Assembly: GCA_905250125.1 (NCBI GenBank)
Contig: CAJNOL010000090.1
Coordinates: 186,001-250,000, forward strand
Source: Rotaria sordida
Taxonomy: Eukaryota; Rotifera; Eurotatoria; Philodinida; Philodinidae
Reading direction: 5' to 3'
DNA length: 64,000 nucleotides
The translations under genes were made by a program, and so were the position numbers. Every line of letters starts with the position of its first letter. Position 1 is the first letter of the stretch. The notes beneath the pieces are model-generated. The model worked only from the letters and a program-made list of their open reading frames with translations. It had not been told where the DNA came from and did no database searches. Positions 37,825 through 63,694 of this stretch are shown one piece after another.

Positions 37825-40800
37825 AGTTAAATAGCTAGTTTATTTATTTTTTATTAATTTAACCACGTGTATATAAGAAATAAATTTTAATAAAAATCAA
37901 CATCACTTAGCAGTGGCCTCTACTCGCAATAAATTAAAGACTAGATGTCGCAAACAAACGTTGATACGCTTGAATGATTGCATACATCGGTTTCTCTCAT
38001 TTATTTAAGACCATCTAGTCAACATAAGCAAGGCCGTTTTGATACACCTGTGATTGAATAATTATTTTTTTATTATTTAAGATTGATCGAGACATAAAGA
38101 ATTCAGCAATTCAATATAGATGTCTTTATCGATTGAATTTATGGCTTTACATATATTTCGATTGAATTAGCTAATAGTTGTATTCAGTACTCCATGAAGC
38201 AAGCTATTTAATTTTTAATGAGTGCCTATGGTAATCAAACGTGGTTGAATTTTTATTCCTCTTTATTAAGAAGGTCAAAATGATACTTTCAACAAATATC
38301 ATCAATGTTCTACCTAACACAAGAAGCAAGGCTGTTATCTATAGCCTCCGAAAATCGGTTCTAATATTCACTATCAATTTTGGTAGTACGGGTTCACACT
38401 TTTTTTCTATAAAGACTTTTTTTTTTGTTAATATTAATAAATGATTTGTATCGATCAATGAACATTGTTTTCTTCATAATCACGTTTGAAATAAAATTTA
38501 CTTTAAAATCACATGTTTTTATCAAGTTCATATTAAATACTTTATGAATATTTATGTTACAATTCATTATAATATCATACTTGATTAAATTTCAAGTAGT
38601 CTTTTTATTGATTAAGTTAAAATGAAGAATTTCTTTTTTATGATTTGCAGCAAAAAAATATTCAGGCACATTCAATGTTATTATGCGACATATGATAGTC
38701 AAACAAGAATTGAAGTAAATATTTATTTACTCAAGATTTTGAGAAGAAATATAGTCAATACATAATAGATATTTTAGCATAGAACCACAATGATGAAACA
38801 GAATAAATCGAAAAAAGAACATATTGTTTGTTTCAAAATATAGTATGCTCTTTTACTTTTTGGATAATTCAATGATGAAATGAGCTAAGACCTGCTATTT
38901 TTCGTCAATCGATTGATAACTTCGAGAAACAACGTTCCATTATAAAATAGTTTTTATTGACTAAAAGACATTTTTATTTTTTCATCTTATAAAATAGGGA
39001 ATAATACATATTTTTTTCTTCGACATTTTTTATTATATTATACATTGAAAAAAGCAAATTTCTAACAAGTGAATAACTAACATGCTTATGAAATGGATCA
39101 TATGTATGTATGTATGTATACAGTAGATGTTCGAAGTCTCGCTATTAGTAGAAAGTACCTAAATTTGAATCTTTTTGCCTAATATTATTACTACAAATAG
39201 AGCTCGGTAAATCCTGATCGCAAGTACTAATATAAGATTGATCGGCATTAATGCAGCGCGTCCAGAATAAAAGTACTGTGTTTTTAGGATCTCAAAGAAG
39301 CTTTTTTAAACAGTTTTCTAGTTCGCCATGATTTTGAAATGTTACAGTCTATTATTTTATTTACAAACAAGACTTCATATGTCTTTATTGTGTCACAGAT
39401 AAAAGATTCTAATCTGCTGTAATCCATAGGCATAGCAATGTTTCCATTGTTTGGGATAGTCTTTGCATAGATCTCCGCTACACGAATGGCTATAATCATG
39501 AAATGTTCAGGAAATACTTGATTAGAGCAGACAACTCACTGAAGAAAATTTCAAGATAAATAATTGAAAATAGTCGAAATTACAAGTTTCATTTTTGACA
39601 AATTCCATCAACTTTTATGTTACAAGTAACTAAAGAGAACTTCATAAAGCAAGCAAACTACAATCGTTTGACATGACACTTTTATCGTGTCTGCATAAAA
39701 AAATTTATGTTGACCTTCTAGCTCCTTCGCTTGAAGCCTGATCAAGTCTTGATTGCTGCTTTCAATCGGTATTCATCGCGCTCTATTTGTCACTAAAATA
39801 TTAAACCAATGAATTCGCGTTTACATACTTTTTAGCTGATAGCGGAACTTTTGACAACTACTATATGTATACACTATAATGTATTCGTAGGTAACACCTA
39901 TATTATAAAACCTGTCAAGTTGGAAATATGTAAAGTAAAAATAATTGCTTATGATAATCAAAAAAGCATTTCAAAATACTTTAATTATACATTTGGATTA
40001 ACAAGTGATATTTAAGAGAAAAAAAAATCATAGAAACTTTGTTAAAAATTATGGATTAACAAAATTTACAGAGTATCAATTTATTATTAATACAAAGAAC
40101 ATCATAATTATGTATTAATTGCCATTTAACAATTATTTATGAAATATAATAATCAAATAAATTCTTTCTATAAATAAAAATCATTGATTTATTCATATTT
40201 AACACCAAACGAACTTTATTTGTTCAAATTCTAAGAATGAATGAAGTAAACAAAATTTATATCAAATAATTCTTTTTTGTACATTGACTTTGTATAACCC
40301 TATAAAAGAATGTTCATATTCATTATGAATTCACTTTTTCATTTTCAGATATTATAACATTATGTCGAACAACTTAATTAATTCTATTAAAGAAAGATCA
40401 TCGTAATCCTAAGAAAGTCTTGATTAAATTGGAGCATATATCTAAATATGATATCTAGAATGAACAATACCGATAATAGACAATATTTCAATGGTAAACA
40501 GACGTTTTTTTTTTACTTTTATTAATAAACATTTATTTTACCGTTTGAACTTTATCCAATTTAAAGAAAAATAGTGATAGATGGTGCTCATTATTCTATA
40601 AAAATGTTACTAATCGTATAATAGATTACAATAGTTTTAAATGAAAAAGAAATGTTTCCAATTGAAGAAGATAATCAGATCTTTACGTATCAACTCTTAA
40701 AGATGACGGTGCGTTTTTCTTTTGATACACTTTGGTTGGGATGATTCTAGGCTACATATTAAAAAAAAATATTTTAGTTCTAATTAAGAATCATCTAGAA

Positions 40801-41209
40801 AGCAATATACACTATACAAGATCAGATGATCTCACTTATCCTCTCACCGTAATTTGAAGCTAGATATAAACTTTTACTTTTAAACATGTTGGCAAATATC
40901 TTTCAAACGTCTTTATTCATTCAATATTATATTTTTTTGATGAAGGAATCTCAAGGCAAAAATACGATTCATTTACTGATGACTCTTTCAGAGTCTTCAG
41001 TTTTCCATGTACATATAACCAAGAAAAAACCGATCAACACCACACATCATACACACTAATCATGGAATATATAACAAAATTCTATAAAATTAAATAAAAT
41101 ATAACCGATTATTTTTAGTTTGATCTTCGTTGGTTTCCAGGTTCACATTCAAACTGTTCTGTTAATGGACACCAAACGTATATGAAAGTTTCTTTTGAAT
41201 AGAAGGGAA
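37825..41209. other. Intergenic stretch between DNAAF11 and SLC25A51-like
   Basis: This 3.4 kb is AT-rich, with a short (ATGT)n run near 39105-39120. Open frames are short and overlap on opposite strands. No exon-like text, RNA gene or terminal-repeat pair was found. The DNAAF11 promoter and the 3' untranslated region of the carrier gene should lie at its two ends. Confidence 0.4.
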
Positions 41210-42124
41210 TCAATCATCATCAAGAATAGCTTTCTGTAATCCATTTAAATAATATTCATATGTACTATTAATAATTCCCCATGATACAAGACTTCGAACA
41301 AAATTCCATTTTGCTCCAATATAAAATTCTTTTATTGAATGTCCTCTTTGTTCATAAACTGAACGAAATATTTGTAGTAGTCGATCATGACGACCACCGA
41401 GTTCTGACTGTTGAATATTTTTTAATACATTGATTGGATAAGTTAATGTTGATAAAAGAGCACCTAATAAACCACCACTTAAAAAATCATAAATTGAATG
41501 TTCAAAATCCGTTGAAGCTAATGGCAATAAACCTTTTATAGGTTTTCGACATGCAAAAAATATCATATTTGATATACTATTACGTATTAAAATCAATGTT
41601 ACACCACGATAATATTCAATAATACCATAATGTTTATACATCAACATAAAAGCATGTAAACCATTACGAATACTAGTGTTATATTTTGGTGTTTGAAGTA
41701 AAACTTGTGTCCGTTCTAGTGGTGTTAAAATAGCTTCTGTACCACCAGCTAATGCTGAAGCAATCGGTTGATGAAACCAATGATCTTTTTTTGAAATTGA
41801 TTGTAATATATGTAAATAATGCGCATTAGCACCAAACATAATACTTAAAGAAAATGTTTTTTGTAATAATGGTAATGCCATACCACGATATAGAATAAGA
41901 AAGCCTTCATCTTTTAATTGTCGATATGCACCAAGGGTATTAAGACAGTAAAGTTGTTGTCGAAAAATTAATTTATTAACTGGATAAGTTAATAAAATAT
42001 TTGTTGCTGATGAAAGAAAACCGGCGGCATATTCAGGTGAACGTTGTTTTAATCTATATGAGATTCCTTGTTGTCTTGAAGTCATAGGAACAAAAGACAC
42101 GTTTTGCTCCTTTTCATAACTCAT
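41210..42124 (-). CDS. SLC25A51: SLC25A51-like mitochondrial NAD+ carrier, 304 aa
   Basis: This is a mitochondrial carrier of the inner membrane; human SLC25A51/52 import NAD+ into mitochondria. The start is the ATG at 42124 (MSYEKEQNVSF); the frame extends five codons further upstream but without an ATG. Three carrier repeats are visible, each with the degenerate signature typical of this subfamily: TYPVNKLIFRQQ (repeat 1), LTPLERTQVLLQ (repeat 2) and TYPINVLKNIQQ (repeat 3). Further family-specific text includes LYRGMALPLLQKT, YYRGVTLILIRNSISN, DFLSGGLLGALLSTLTYPIN and SLVSWGIINSTYEYYL. Length matches the family (about 300). It is a single-exon frame, unlike its neighbours. It ends close upstream of CYFIP's 3' end on the same strand, with 165 bases between the carrier start and the CYFIP stop. 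Substrate assignment is by family resemblance. Confidence 0.93.
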   Translation of the reverse strand: MSYEKEQNVSFVPMTSRQQGISYRLKQRSPEYAAGFLSSATNILLTYPVNKLIFRQQLYCLNTLGAYRQLKDEGFLILYRGMALPLLQKTFSLSIMFGANAHYLHILQSISKKDHWFHQPIASALAGGTEAILTPLERTQVLLQTPKYNTSIRNGLHAFMLMYKHYGIIEYYRGVTLILIRNSISNMIFFACRKPIKGLLPLASTDFEHSIYDFLSGGLLGALLSTLTYPINVLKNIQQSELGGRHDRLLQIFRSVYEQRGHSIKEFYIGAKWNFVRSLVSWGIINSTYEYYLNGLQKAILDDD

Positions 42125-42289
42125 AATAGTAAAAAACAACCATCTAGAAGAAGATAGAAGAGATATTTATTTTGTCGAAATTGAATTACAGAGAAAAGGA
42201 GAACAAAAAACACACACACACACACCCACACAATGATATTTGTATATACATAAAAAAAAAACACATGATTAGATCAACGATAAGATAGA

Positions 42290-55725
<13,436 letters not shown>

Positions 55726-58240
55726 TTTAATGGGTAAAAGTACACAAGATTACAGTTTTAGAACGTGTGTACAAGAATACAAAAAAAAGAAGTAGGGCAA
55801 TTGTTATTGGATACTCAAAAATTCAATAGTAAAAATCGTTTTACAATATCTAAAGACATAAGTGACATCTATCGAATGAAACAATAGAAAGTATTGAGTG
55901 TATGAAGACTTAATTGAAAGCGAAATATAAGCATTAATGCATGTTGTTTTTTATATATTTTTTGAAGTACAGATTGTTTTTAATTTAAAGATGTTCATAG
56001 CGAGTAAAAATCTTTGACGATGAACATACTTCATCTAAAATATGGAGAATTGGATCAATCGTGCATTTCAATAAAATGACTGTCTATAAATATTTGAGAA
56101 TCTAACACAACTCTTTTGAGTTGAGATCGTTCAATATTCAGTCAATTGAGTTAGTAGATAGTTCTTTCATACAAATTGAGTACAAGGGTTTTTAACTTTC
56201 TCAATAGAAAAATAATGCAAAGAGTGAAAAAAAAAGACATAGATCTGATGTTTTGACTATAGTAAGGCGATATTTGATAGCATAGATTTATAAAAGAACT
56301 ATAATCCTGGTGAGGTATGACTTATATAATTCAGGCTTGGAATCAATCGAATTTTTTTCAACCGGATTGGACCGGTCGGTTGAAATTCTTGGCTTAACTG
56401 GCAAAAAATCAGTACATTTAAACGTAGCAGTTAACCTATTAGTTCTTTTGAGAAAAAGTTTATTAGTACGGCTCCACGAAGACATACAATGCGAAACTCA
56501 TATAACCGATGAAGTTTCTAAGAATAATAATTTATATTTTAGTCTATTGCCTTGCATATACACTAATACTAAGAACGAAGGAAGAAATCTTTCAAAATTT
56601 TTCATCTACTAACTCACAACGACTGATATTAAACAACATCTATGCTTTGTTTTGTCTGGCTCTCTTCAATAAAGGCATAATCTTTTTTACAAGAACTGAT
56701 AAGTTTGAAGTTTTCTCATTTGAAATAATTATTTAACACAATTGAGAGGCTTCTTAATTTGTATCAGTCTACTACTGCCGATAAGAAGACAAAATAAACT
56801 AAAGTTCGGTTCTTTTTTTTACCACGCCTCATATTTTTAGGCTTTTGTAATATCTAGGTATTGTTACAGTTGCATGAGGCAGCAGTTAGTATATCTGAAA
56901 ATACGTTAAGAATGCAGCGGTGACAGTGAACCTCTAGTCCATCACATCTACAGTGGATCAGTTGACGGTTCACCGTCATCATTGCAACTCTATTTTGTAT
57001 CAGTATTCTTCACTATAACATATTTCATAGTTGGACTAAATCATAAAGATGTAATCCGATCGACAAATAAAAAACAAATGTAAAATAGCAATCCTAGATA
57101 TCATAACTAATTATAGGTTTTATATTTATGTATTTGAGCAAGTATCAAAAGTAAGAAAATTAATATAAATTACAAATTATGGAAACATACAGAGTAATGT
57201 AAGCTGACGAATTGATGGAATGCGATGACTGGAAATGATCGATTCTTTTTCAAAAACTTTGTTAGTTTCGAGAAATTTCAGAATGAGCATAGTTAATAAG
57301 AAAGTGTTGATCATATGGTTTCTAATTTTTTTTAACTTATAAAGCGAAGGCTATGATTTTCATTTCTGTTCGTCCCAATGAAAAAAATAATACTAAACTC
57401 AAATTTAATAAGTAAAATATATTTATCACCATTAGCTTTCATTTATGTTGATAAAGTTTTTCTTGGGCAAACTGCATATTTCTTCATTATTCGCTTTAAT
57501 TCATTTTTGCAATATTTTGATCAGAATTATTCGTTTACCTCTTGAAATAAAATCTAATAAGCAATTTATTTTCATAAATAGCAGTTCCTCACGTGCTTGC
57601 TATTCATTTACTTTTCACCCTATCTTTTCTTTGTCTTGGAAATCGTGTGTTTAAAAACATATTTGATTGCGGTCACTTTTAATCGAAAGAAAAACTTATC
57701 CATAAAAATTTTATTTAGAAGAAATGAAATCGAAATACATGTTCTAATAGATTACAGCGAACAGCGGAGACATTCACCGCTTAACACAGCAACAACTTTT
57801 AAACAGTAAAAACAACAAACTCAAATTATTATCTCTAACAAACATTAGCTAAGAAGAAGAAGAAATGCAGGTTAACTGTATTTTACCTATCAAATAAAAT
57901 TAATAAATTATCCAAAGTATTCCTACATCTTCTTCCAGAATAAAAATACTTATCTTTCTCTAGCCATGTTTTCTGAATGTAAGATTGCCATTTATGTAAT
58001 ACATTCAATTGAATCCTATGTACGTTTCTTCAAACTACAAATTATTTTGTTGGATTAGAACTTCAAATGAAAGAACTCAATTGGCAATAGAGGTGTGCAG
58101 GGTTACCCTACCCTACCTACCCTTCAGGGTAGGGTAAGGGTACGAGAATCAAGGAGTCATTGTACAGATGTATAAGTATATTATTATTCGCTTCATCGAT
58201 CATCCTCACAGGATTCTTCAAGAATGTCGACAAAGTTTAA
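55726..58240. other. Intergenic stretch upstream of CYFIP
   Basis: No gene is supported. The CYFIP promoter should lie just above 55725. A CCGGATTGGACCGGTCGGTTG-type palindromic patch lies near 56350, and a loose hairpin (GGTGACAGTGAACC with GGTTCACCGTCATC) lies at 56937-56985. Near 58090-58140, TACCCTACCCT and AGGGTAGGGTA form another small inverted repeat in a sequence beginning AGAGGTGTGCAGG, reminiscent of hAT-type MITE ends. Open frames are short and AT-biased. Confidence 0.4.
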
Positions 58241-58344
58241 GTGTGGATGTGGGTGTGTGGTGTGAGTGTGGGTAGGGTGTGGGTGTGGATATACAATAAA
58301 AGACAAAGCACACTCCACACCGACACTTACACTCACACTCACAC
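58241..58344. repeat. Telomere-like GT tract, head-to-head, copy 1
   Basis: GTGTGGATGTGGGTGTGTGG-type sequence rich in TGTGGG/GTGTGG is followed by a core ATACAATAAAAGACAAAGCA and then CA-rich sequence, so the two tracts point towards each other. The core recurs almost identically at 63710-63735. The published Adineta telomere unit is TGTGGG (established knowledge), so these may be degenerate interstitial telomere sequence. Confidence 0.7.
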
Positions 58345-59433
58345 GATCCTTCTGTGGCTGAATACTAAAGCCACTATAATCAGACATTTTTGCTTGTCGG
58401 CAGTTTCTATCGGTACAGTAAAAGAGGTGTTCTTTGCATTGTATCTGCGAATGAGTAACCGTACCAGAACTGGTACTTGATAGAGGAACTACGAGACAAT
58501 ACTCAATGAATAGACCACTTTTGGTTCGTATCTAAGAAATTTTGTCTCAGAAATAAAAAGAACGTCTGGTAAAGCTGCTATTGACAACTGACTTGCTGAG
58601 AAAGAAATCTAATCATTAACCCTTAGACAAAACTCTTGGAAATATATGATCTATATTAACATGTTAAAACCACTATATCGTGATATTATCGCTCGACCTA
58701 TGCATTGAGACAAGATTCAAAATAATTGACAGTTGTAACAAAAATTCGAAAGAGTCATACGATTTGTACATATAGTAGGTGAGCGGTCAATGCTACTTTT
58801 CGATCATAACAAGTTTTTGAATTTTTCAATTCCAACACAACATATATTAACTACAGAATTACCGAACCAGGAAATAAAAATAACGGGTAACCAGATGAAA
58901 TTGTCAGTCTTCATGAACTATGTTTGGATTACCTATTTAACCTTATTTAAAAAACAAAGTATAGCATTGGATAGAGTTAATAAAGCTCTAGATTTTCATA
59001 TAGAAAACTAAGTAATGAGATAGACAGGAGGCGCATCTTTCCAATTTGTCATATTTAAGTATAATCTTAGTGGGATATATTTTTCAATAGAAGTCATCAT
59101 CTTTCTCATCAATTTTTATTTTTTCGCTGTCAGCCTACGGGTGGAATTAAACAGAAGAAGCATCTTTCTTATTCATGATAAATATAGATTCATCATTCCA
59201 CATTATAAGTGTGTTGATGTTGATAACATATCACGTTGATCTTCCTTCCCTTGATCTCATTATCCTCACATCTTTTTTCCTTCCTGTGTTCACATCTCTC
59301 TTGCTCTTTGCTATATATACGTCTGCTGCATGTGAAATAATTACATTCTTGAGATATGAAGTCGCTAAATAAACATCATTACCAATGGTGGCGGTGAGCT
59401 ACTCATCGAAGTTGTTGTTACCATAAGTCTAGT
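58345..59433. other. Gene-free stretch
   Basis: Two short open frames (58790-59011, 59175-59372) have no conserved-looking text and AT-driven composition. No splice-linked exons or terminal repeats are apparent. Confidence 0.4.
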
Positions 59434-59822
59434 AAACTGCATCGGGTTTTTTTCGGGTTTTGAGTAAATAGTAAATAAAAACTTTAAATCAAGATCAAAC
59501 GCTTTTTCGAGATGTGAATTTGATAGTGGAATATTTTAGCTTTCGAATGATGCATTTGGATTTGAAAAACATTCTATTTCTGCAGTTCTACATATAAAAC
59601 GATCGCAAAAAAAATCGGAATCGGGTTTAAATCGGACTCCGATTTTTTTCGTATATTTTTCTTCTCTAATTCCATGGATTGATTATTTTTCCCGAACCAA
59701 GGCATACTATTTGGAAGCTGGACAACTTCTCTGTCGAACCCACATTTCAAAAGACGAGTTTGATATTGGTGTAAAGTTTTTATTTACTGTTTACTCAAAC
59801 CCGAAAAAAACTCGATGCAGTT
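59434..59822. mobile_element. Fold-back MITE, ~390 bp
   Basis: AACTGCATCGGGTTTTTTTC at the left is matched in reverse at the right end (CTCGATGCAGTT). The strongly similar part of the arms is ~52 bases (through GTAAATAAAAACTTT). A weaker pairing continues inward (ATGTGAATTTGA with its reverse). There is no coding capacity. An open frame at 59711-59980 crosses the right end and is not a gene. Confidence 0.8.
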
Positions 59823-60527
59823 CACTACATAAGTCCTATATGAATCGTTATTTTTATCTCATGTATTTTCATTCTCTCGGTAATAAATTCTGTAAACCGC
59901 TTAATATCACAAAAATGTTTCATAATATTATATTATTAGTATCTGATTATAAAGCTATAATGGCGATGCCTTTACTGTGATTAAGAAAAAGAATACAAGC
60001 TTTTTACTCCTTTTATCATTTGACAAGTATTCAGTAAGAAGTGCTGAGAAGTAGGCTAAAGTGCGAAGAAGTAGCTCACAGTGCTCCTAAGTAACTTAAT
60101 GCAGTTCGAGTACAAAGTCTTCTGTGTGTTTTACATTGGGTATATCAGGTTCTAAGCTATGTTAACACGCATGTTGACGCACATGCAGAGGACATTCAGT
60201 GCACTCGAAGTGCCAAGAAATTCCTATGCACATTCGAGTACTAAAAATTTCAATTATCACGTCGTTGAAGATAGATCATTGACACTCAATCATCCATCAG
60301 CCAAAAAAATTTCTTCTTGCGTAACTGGCTTTTTATTTCAGCTTCGTGGCGTGAAGGCATGTAGTGCTTCCCGAAGAGCTACAATCCATTCTCGACCTTT
60401 TGTACATAGTATGTCTATCTTTAGTTTACAATTCGAACTTGCGTTCGACTTCTATGGAACGTTTAAGTTAAGCATCAACCAAACAATAGAATTTCTATCT
60501 CCTTTCATTATCCATATCATCAAAGGC

Positions 60528-61290
60528 AAAGCGTGGAATCCTGGAATCTTGAATTCTCCTCAATTCCAAGGATTCCCTAGAATTCCTTAGAATTCCAAGA
60601 GTCCTCTATTATTCCCTAGGATTCTTCAGGATATTCTATGATTTCATGAAATTCTCTTGAATTTCATAGAACTTCTCAAGTTTTTCAATAAGCTTCGATA
60701 AGTGTCAGAGGACACTCTCTGTATTCCAATAGGTTTGGGTGTGGGTGTGAGTGTAGCTGTTGTTGTTCTCTTCACCCACACCCACATCCACACCCTCTAT
60801 ATACAAGTGATAAACTTTATATTTAAGAATATATATTCAATATTTTTTCCTTTCACTGTTTTTACATGCATGCCATTGTGTCCAAGTAGAAGTGACCTTA
60901 TTATGAATCCTTCTTCTATTGCTGAATTTTTTTAAAATGTTTATATTCAAGCCTTTCTTGTTTTCATTTTTGATATTTATCAACTATGTTCTATTCTGCT
61001 GATCTTAACGTAAAATATATCTTGAAAGAGGTTAATTTGCAACTTCAAGATTTGAAAACAAGACGTTCTGAATGAGGAAACTATTTAAAATGTTATTAGA
61101 ATGTTCTATTAATTGTTACTATATTTTAACAGATTTTCCTGCACTAGTAGTACATTTAAGGGCTTTCAGACTGAGAATCTCAAGATTCTATAGGATCCCC
61201 AAAGATTCTCTGAGATTCCAGGATTTCGTGGGACTTCATTGGATTCCATCGTATTCTACACAATTCCAGGATTCGAGGATTCCGCGCTTT
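60528..61290. repeat. Inverted element with GATTCC-rich arms
   Basis: The ends AAAGCGTGGAATCC and GGATTCCGCGCTTT are inverted copies with one mismatch. Both arms (60530-60690 and 61165-61290) are filled with degenerate GGATTCC/AGATTCT words spaced about 11-16 bases, in the manner of subterminal repeats of fold-back transposons. The middle carries a telomere-like tract (60737-60797). Superfamily unknown. Confidence 0.6.
60737..60797. repeat. Telomere-like GT tract, head-to-head, copy 2
   Basis: GGGTGTGGGTGTGAGTGTAG is followed within ~20 bases by CACCCACACCCACATCCACA, again GT-rich then CA-rich. It lacks the ACAATAAAAGACAAAG core seen in the other two tracts. It lies inside the GATTCC-armed element. 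Confidence 0.7.
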
Positions 61291-62370
61291 TCCTTCTTGT
61301 ATATCATTCGTAAGTTTGAGAAATGAACAATACTTCACTGGTAACAAGAAAAATCCTTTGGAGTTCAGTGACCATGTGTTAACTTTATCATAAATGATAA
61401 ATGAAGAGAGAAAATTTTTTTATTATTTTAAGATTAGGAGATGTTTTTGAATTTTGTTCGAGCTCCATTTATATTATAAGTTGAATTAGACAGCTACTCT
61501 ATCGTGCCTCATTTTCGCTTTTTCGCTGTTAAAGTCTGCGCAAAAGTGAAATAGTAAAGCATATTTCTTGTAGATATAATCATATTTTGATTATTTCTAA
61601 TCATTTTGACTGTAGAATTTATCCATTCCGTATTTGAATCGAAGGATGGGTTTTCTCAGTTTAGCGTCTGCAGTACGGTAGACTATTGTTTTTGATGCCT
61701 CTTGTTTGTTCTACATACAAAATAATCATCTTCCTCACCGATTGAAAATTTGGCCAAACCCCGTGAAACATGGATTTTTGTGCAAATTTGCCATTCACAG
61801 AAGCGCGCTTTGAGAGACTGTTAGGGTTCACGCTCACGAAGAGCGACGAACACGGTTAAAGATGTATGTTTTTTCTTCTCTCTCCGTTTATTTTTTGAGA
61901 AAACAAAAGTTTATATACGTACATGAAAAACAAGGACACAAGTAGAAAGAAATAGAAAGGTTAATCAAGGACAAAGAAAAGCAACAGAAATGAAATAACG
62001 AAAACAAAAATATAAAAAAAAAGAGAATAAATAGAATTGAGGTATATGTTATAGAAATGCACTGTAACAGAGACATTGAGGATAATTATTGCGAAGAGAT
62101 ATTTCCCTACTACACAAATCTGAAGTGTCCCTTATAATGTGTGTAGTTGATAGTGTCTGCTGAAAGGAATTGTCACAACGAAGAAGCGAAAGAAGCATTC
62201 ATAAGCCTGAAAATGGGATATGTCAAATCCACAGGAGAATGTTCATTATGTTTCATATTAAAAGAAAAGGGTCTGCTTATGTCACAACTGCATAATACTG
62301 ACTGTTCGTTCTAACAGAAATATAGAATATCTTTCATTGTGTTGATTTTTTTATTTTATATTTGCATAAG
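61291..62370. other. Gene-free flank upstream of the receptor gene
   Basis: No exon-like text is seen. A pyrimidine-rich stretch on the minus strand (61860-62080) is low-complexity and gives only a spurious frame. The receptor's promoter and 5' leader should be in the last few hundred bases. The sequence just before the start (TTTGCATAAG) shows nothing distinctive. Confidence 0.4.
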
Positions 62371-63384
62371 ATGTCATCTGTGAGTCAAAATAATACGGAC
62401 TCTTCTGAACTTCTTGAAAATTTTTCAACAAGATTCGGCAAATTGGTCTTGTTCGTCTCTCTTGAACCCCCTGCACTCCTATGCAACTTTTTTCTTGTAT
62501 ATCATCTCATTGTTGATCAAGCTCTTCGTCGAGCACTTCATTATCACGTCGTGTTGGCCTTGCTCGTCGTCAGTCTTTTGACGAATGCGATCGAAGTTCC
62601 TCGCGTTCTAAATTTTCTTTATACAGGAATCGTCACACCAGCAACAACAACTAACTGTCTCATTTGGCAATGGTGCGATTTTACGCTTTGTAGTCTTAAC
62701 AATATGTTCATGTGGTGGATGTCGATAGAGCGACATTTGTTAGTGTTTCATTCACATCTGTTCAACACATCCAAACGTCGTTGGTTGCTGCATTACATGC
62801 CACTTATAATATTGGTGATCTATATCGCTGGTTTCTACGCCATCGTGATTTTTTTGTATCCATGCGAGCCAAACCACAACTATCTGTCGGTTCTTTGTGG
62901 TCTACCTTGCTTCTCTCTCGAATCAGTGATCTCTACATTCGATCTGTTGGCTCATAATTTGGTTCCTCTGCTCTTTAACATTTTTCTCAGTATTGGTATG
63001 ATCATTCGAGTATTGTACAGGAAGCGCGTCTATATGCACCAACCTATTCAGTGGCGAAAATATCGCAAGATGATTTTGCAGCTGCTGATTTTGTCAACTT
63101 TCTATTGTGCAACGGTGGCTCCATACGCCCTCATTCCTTTCATCGGTCTATTTGGAGGTTTGTCTACCCTTGCCGCGTACATACAAACAGTGTACTTCTA
63201 TTATCTCTTTTGGTTACTTGCATTACTATTACCTCTTGTATGCATTGTCTCCATCTCCGAAGTGAGAGTGAAGATCACGAAACGGCTTAGAAAATTTATC
63301 AGACGACGGAACACTGTGATCCCTCTCGCGGCAACTGTAAATAATAATCGGACAACACAGTTTCCTCTTGCTGTATTGCCATGA
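62371..63384 (+). CDS. Rhodopsin-family seven-helix receptor, rotifer type, 337 aa
   Basis: This is an intact single-exon frame. I chose the ATG at 62371 because the upstream extension lacks an ATG. Seven hydrophobic segments lie at about residues 24-48, 58-80, 97-119, 142-164, 196-217, 232-260 and 272-294. The DRY position reads ERH (120-122, in WWMSIERHLL). A Cys at 96 and Cys at 165, 176 and 180 in loop 2 allow the usual disulphide. A basic stretch before helix 6 (QWRKYRKM) and a basic tail (KRLRKFIRRR) fit G-protein coupling. N-glycosylation sites are possible at residues 7 and 17. The style (NCLIWQWCDFT, then MWWMSIERHLL) resembles a receptor group I associate with large bdelloid expansions. 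The ligand is unknown; a peptide is plausible but unproven. Confidence 0.88.
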   Translation: MSSVSQNNTDSSELLENFSTRFGKLVLFVSLEPPALLCNFFLVYHLIVDQALRRALHYHVVLALLVVSLLTNAIEVPRVLNFLYTGIVTPATTTNCLIWQWCDFTLCSLNNMFMWWMSIERHLLVFHSHLFNTSKRRWLLHYMPLIILVIYIAGFYAIVIFLYPCEPNHNYLSVLCGLPCFSLESVISTFDLLAHNLVPLLFNIFLSIGMIIRVLYRKRVYMHQPIQWRKYRKMILQLLILSTFYCATVAPYALIPFIGLFGGLSTLAAYIQTVYFYYLFWLLALLLPLVCIVSISEVRVKITKRLRKFIRRRNTVIPLAATVNNNRTTQFPLAVLP

Positions 63385-63694
63385 TCAGCCATTTATAATA
63401 CTTTCGTGGGGAGTTGATCATGAACGTTGTGACATTGTAATGTCGGTTAATAATTAAATCATTCTCAAGAAAATATTTTCGAAAATCTATATGCGTCAGT
63501 ATAGTTGAGTTCACTTCAAAAGTTACACGCAAATATAACAAAGAAAATTTAGTAGGAGAAAGAAAAAGGAAGAATACAACTGCTTTTTAGCTACTTTGGA
63601 TACTGGATGCTCTCTGGTGACAGATTCAATAGATCGACATCTTGTCTAGGATTAATACTAGCTGTAACTCTGAATAGAAGTCTCGCCTGTGGCA

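Noticed and set aside
61888-62076. 62-codon minus-strand frame rich in Phe, Leu and Ser
   Set aside because: Arises from a purine-rich low-complexity stretch; not a credible protein.
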